NCBI GenBank assembly: GCA_947496355.1
Contig: CANMCO010000006.1
Location: 248,001-312,000 of the forward strand
Length of the DNA stretch: 64,000 bases
Source: an uncultured Aquimarina sp.
GTDB lineage: Bacteria > Bacteroidota > Bacteroidia > Flavobacteriales > Flavobacteriaceae
Direction: 5' to 3'
In this document: positions 63,726 to 64,000 of the stretch, one piece after another
Numbering within the stretch: the stretch's first letter is position 1
How the letters are laid out: every line of letters starts with the position of its first letter
The notes under the pieces: generated by a model
Told to the model about the DNA's origin: nothing
Seen by the model: only the letters and a program-made list of their open reading frames with translations
Databases searched by the model: none
Program-made: the position numbers and the translations under genes

Positions 63726-64000
63726 TTAAAATTTCTTATCGATCTCATCTACTGTTAACGTGATGAAAGTTGGCTTATTATCTGGTGTTATTGTTGGCTC
63801 TGTACAAGCAAAAAGGCTATTTGCCATATACTGCAACTGCTCGGGTGCTAACTCTACCCCTGTTCGTATTGCAACACTTTTGGCTATTGATTTTGCTAGC
63901 AAATCTGTTTGTGAAAAACCACTATCCGGGACTTCATTTTCCAGATCACTAAGCAATTGCTCCAACAAAACAGAAACCTCTTTTTCTGATATAACCGAGG
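63726..64000 (-). CDS. mutL: DNA mismatch repair protein MutL, C-terminal part (5' end outside window)
   Basis: The frame stays open to the window edge. The last 90 residues contain KSVAIRTGVELAPEQLQYMANSLFAC and end with TVDEIDKKF, the C-terminal metal and zinc-binding part of the MutL dimerisation/endonuclease domain (the ACTEP and CPHGR-type region lies partly outside). It licenses strand removal in mismatch repair. The gene leads a four-gene minus-strand run with the rhomboids and the EEP nuclease. Confidence 0.85.
   Translation of the reverse strand, partial: SVISEKEVSVLLEQLLSDLENEVPDSGFSQTDLLAKSIAKSVAIRTGVELAPEQLQYMANSLFACTEPTITPDNKPTFITLTVDEIDKKF

Overview
The window is AT-rich and comes from a Bacteroidota chromosome, most likely a marine Flavobacteriaceae of the Aquimarina kind. 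The evidence is TonB-dependent receptors, a type IX secretion sorting domain, GldL-like and LytTR genes, promoters of the TAnnTTTG type, and the core order parA-parB-DUF5683-dapB-lepB-WbqC-DUF6122 followed by a convergent mutL-rhomboid-rhomboid-EEP block. The genus is an inference. No rRNA or CRISPR array is present; there are two tRNA-Pro genes.

1-9200: the tail of an anti-sigma factor, a GNAT enzyme, a beta-propeller protein, then an iron/siderophore-type uptake operon (a small Cys-motif protein, a TonB receptor, a PepSY membrane protein and a 42-residue peptide too short for ordinary calling), a lipoprotein and an OmpA protein. A MarR-GNAT fusion gene follows, with a 26-bp perfect palindrome over its promoter.

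9200-15400: an IS110-type transposase remnant, a small GldL-like membrane protein, and a LytTR two-component system divergent from an outer-membrane receptor.

15400-16800: three short precursor-like peptides, two with clear double-glycine leaders, around tRNA-Pro(GGG). No maturation or export genes are adjacent.

16800-30600: a secreted beta-propeller-like protein and an M48 protease, cytochrome bd oxidase (cydAB), then an ECF sigma/anti-sigma pair divergent from a subtilisin-like lipoprotein, a TPR-CHAT (caspase-like) protease and two lipoproteins. All protease active-site residues are intact. This is the best candidate for an undescribed system: a periplasmic two-protease arrangement next to a membrane-spanning anti-sigma factor with periplasmic TPRs. 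A 31-bp element recurs upstream of the subtilase and of the first downstream lipoprotein.

30600-37100: a T9SS-exported GH13 amylase with three near-identical starch-binding modules, a SnoaL-like protein, and tRNA-Pro(UGG) followed by a frameshifted CTnDOT-type integrase and a gene-free stretch with inverted repeats, which looks like a decayed integrative element.

37100-46300: accessory genes, namely a membrane AraC regulator, secreted proteins of unknown role, a DUF418/HGSNAT-like protein, an S41 protease, a chimeric ORF made by fusing a serine hydrolase start to a TonB receptor end, a PQQ-type sugar dehydrogenase and a cytochrome c.

46300-64000: core genes. These are anmK, udk, an FtsB-like gene, mutA and mutB (methylmalonyl-CoA mutase, separated by two exported-protein genes), a dienoyl-CoA reductase-like SDR, parAB, dapB, lepB and, on the minus strand, an EEP nuclease, two rhomboids and the 3' end of mutL.
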